From: Blastocatellia bacterium
Lineage (GTDB): Bacteria > Acidobacteriota > Blastocatellia > UBA7656
Length of the DNA stretch: 6,310 bases
Reading direction: 5' to 3'
Assembly (NCBI GenBank): GCA_022615215.1
Contig: JAKEHD010000400.1
Coordinates: forward strand, 1 to 6,310
A program made the position numbers and the translations under genes. Below the pieces are notes generated by a model. The model was not told the DNA's origin. It searched no databases and saw only the letters and a list, made by a program, of their open reading frames with translations. Positions 5,143-6,310 of this stretch are shown piece by piece. Each line of letters begins with the position of its first letter. Within the stretch, counting starts at the first letter, position 1.

Positions 5143-6195
5143 TCACGGTCGGGCTACTGAAACCGGTTTTTTTACTTGCGGGGTGCGGCTCGATGGCTTC
5201 TTTGCTTCTTCCAGTAAAGCCTTGCTGATCGCCAGATGAGCTAGTGCTTCGAGTCCCGGATGGGTAAACCCGATGGCAATAATCAATGCCTCTTTTACGT
5301 CGCGTTTTGCTATCTCCTTGAGAGCAGTTCCAAACATATCGATTGTATCTATGGCTTCTTCTACAAAGGCATAGCTATTGGGCAATCTAACCCACAGGTG
5401 CAATTCGGACCTGAGCGAGGCTTCTCCCAATTCCCCTCCGCTTTTCGTCAATTCATCCAGCACCGATACGGCAGAGTTGATCGCCCTTACGCCCTCTATC
5501 GGGTCCAGAGGATAGAGCGACCTCGCCACTATCAAGAAAGCTTTCACCACTGCCTCAGTCGGCGAGTTGCGTTCGAGCCGCGTCAAAGCGACATTATATA
5601 TCCTCTTTATGGAGAGCTTGTCTTTATCGAGTTTGTCTTTATCCGACCGGGCCATCGCCTGGGCCATGCGGTCGAATGCCAGGGTCCGGCCCAGAGGATC
5701 CTCCACCTTCAATGCATACTTCTCCGATAGTGACCAATCGGATTCACTTATAGCCTTTCTGATAAAAGGACTGTAGACTTTGAAGGTCGTTTCCTGGCGA
5801 ATTTCATCGGTGGTTATTTTAGATATGATATCCTCGGCCAGCCATAAGTTCTCCTTGAGCGACGCTTTGACAGCAAGCTTCTGGTATTCCTTATCTCTTG
5901 CCACGGGATCCTTTATCGCATCCACTTTGGAAATCACGTCTGAGATTTCCTGAGTGTCGCCCGGCTCGATCTTGTCTCCCATAGAAATCACAATCCTTCC
6001 AGAAGAAGCAAGAGGGCGGTCTGATCTGGCATTGAGCAATGCTGCGAGTTCGTAGGCGAGAGTATCGAACTCCGGTTGCAAGTGAGGGAAGGAAGCGGCG
6101 GTTCGTCTGCTCATGCTCTGAGCATCACTCAGATCGCTATCGAGTTGCAAGGTTGGCGTATCAGGGCGAATATTGCGCCGTAGCTTGACGAGCAT
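5143..6195 (-). CDS. Uncharacterised alpha-helical-repeat protein
   Basis: This 350-residue, nearly all-helical protein has no recognised catalytic motif. From about residue 83 it shows successive helical pairs of roughly 30-40 residues with a loose pattern: a helix containing RDKEYQKLAVKA, then LAEDIISKI, IRQETTFKVYSPFIRKAI, LSEKYALKV, GRTLAFDRMAQAMA and further helices to residue 330. This is TPR- or HEAT-like packing. A Lys/Pro tail ends the protein. I recall similar helical proteins from Blastocatellia that begin with a signal peptide. Here residues 1-40 are basic and polar with no hydrophobic segment, so either the protein is cytoplasmic or the N-terminus is truncated. An in-frame TAA at 6213-6211 rules out a simple upstream extension. 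The Shine-Dalgarno sequence is weak (CAGG before ATG 6195). A second ATG at 6114 is possible. Helical repeats usually mediate protein contacts, but the role is unknown. Confidence 0.75.
   Translation of the reverse strand: MLVKLRRNIRPDTPTLQLDSDLSDAQSMSRRTAASFPHLQPEFDTLAYELAALLNARSDRPLASSGRIVISMGDKIEPGDTQEISDVISKVDAIKDPVARDKEYQKLAVKASLKENLWLAEDIISKITTDEIRQETTFKVYSPFIRKAISESDWSLSEKYALKVEDPLGRTLAFDRMAQAMARSDKDKLDKDKLSIKRIYNVALTRLERNSPTEAVVKAFLIVARSLYPLDPIEGVRAINSAVSVLDELTKSGGELGEASLRSELHLWVRLPNSYAFVEEAIDTIDMFGTALKEIAKRDVKEALIIAIGFTHPGLEALAHLAISKALLEEAKKPSSRTPQVKKPVSVARP
5614..5643. repeat. Imperfect 15-base tandem duplication inside the helical-repeat gene
   Basis: GAGCTTGTCTTTATC (5614-5628) is followed directly by GAGTTTGTCTTTATC (5629-5643), with one mismatch. 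On the minus strand the two copies encode DKDKL twice in a row, around residues 185-194. The duplication keeps frame and lengthens a charged helix or loop, and looks like a recent slippage event. Confidence 0.85.
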
Positions 6196-6246
6196 CGCCT
6201 GGCTGAAATATTAGACGTTATTAAAAATAAGGTTTTCTGCTCATCG

Positions 6247-6265
6247 TCGCAAGGCGCGCTTGCGA
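6247..6265. repeat. Perfect inverted repeat upstream of the helical-repeat gene
   Basis: TCGCAAG (6247-6253) and CTTGCGA (6259-6265) form a 7-base perfect stem with a 5-base loop GCGCG. No T run follows on either strand. It may be the 3' hairpin of a neighbouring gene outside the window or part of an intergenic repeat. The remaining 6266-6310 holds nothing I can assign. On the minus strand a frame is open from the window edge to TAA at 6223-6221, but it is too short to call. Confidence 0.5.
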
Positions 6266-6310
6266 TGCCTCACTCGCAAATTGTGCAAACCTGTCGCTAC
6301 CTCCATGAGA

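Noticed and set aside
6208..6213. TAATAT on the minus strand as a -10 element for the helical-repeat gene
   Set aside because: It would leave a leader of only about 6 bases and no -35 match exists at the right distance. The stretch is simply AT-rich.

Overview
The window looks like chromosomal DNA of a soil- or sediment-type Gram-negative bacterium, most likely an Acidobacteriota member (class Blastocatellia or a relative). The placement is inferred from the gene families: an ECF sigma factor with a cysteine-free, single-span anti-sigma-like partner and small exported DUF4252-type proteins, plus a 350-residue helical-repeat protein of a kind I associate with that group. The DNA is moderately GC-rich by eye. 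Strong Shine-Dalgarno sequences precede several genes. I see no rRNA, tRNA, transposase, phage gene or CRISPR array.

Layout. Positions 1-288 hold no supportable gene. Two plus-strand genes follow: a class I SAM-dependent methyltransferase (289-1059) and a RidA-family protein with a twin-arginine export signal (1152-1646). A strong hairpin with a T run (1679-1729) ends this unit and separates it from convergent minus-strand genes. A minus-strand gene (1732-2247) encodes a small exported YbjN-like protein and sits alone behind its own upstream region. A second hairpin (2381-2424) terminates the main minus-strand operon. Read from its promoter-proximal end, that operon is ECF sigma factor (4881-4264), membrane-anchored anti-sigma-like protein (4267-3680, 4-base overlap), exported DUF4252 protein (3661-3098) and a second exported protein (3083-2460). 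The second exported protein looks like a diverged DUF4252 paralogue with a charged tail. A 261-base gap rich in inverted repeats lies upstream of the sigma gene. Beyond it is a 350-residue alpha-helical-repeat protein (6195-5143, minus). The last 115 bases hold a perfect inverted repeat and no certain gene.

How the genes may work together. The sigma and anti-sigma genes are translationally coupled and form a cell-surface signalling pair. The two exported DUF4252-type proteins are probably co-transcribed with them, so they are candidate periplasmic sensors, modulators or outputs of that pair. This is inference from gene order and visible similarity, not from known function. The exported YbjN-like protein just downstream may belong to the same biology but has its own transcription unit. 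The methyltransferase and exported RidA protein appear unrelated to the sigma operon. The least-described features are the exported protein pair in the sigma operon, a possible leader hairpin over the sigma start, and the Tat-targeted RidA.
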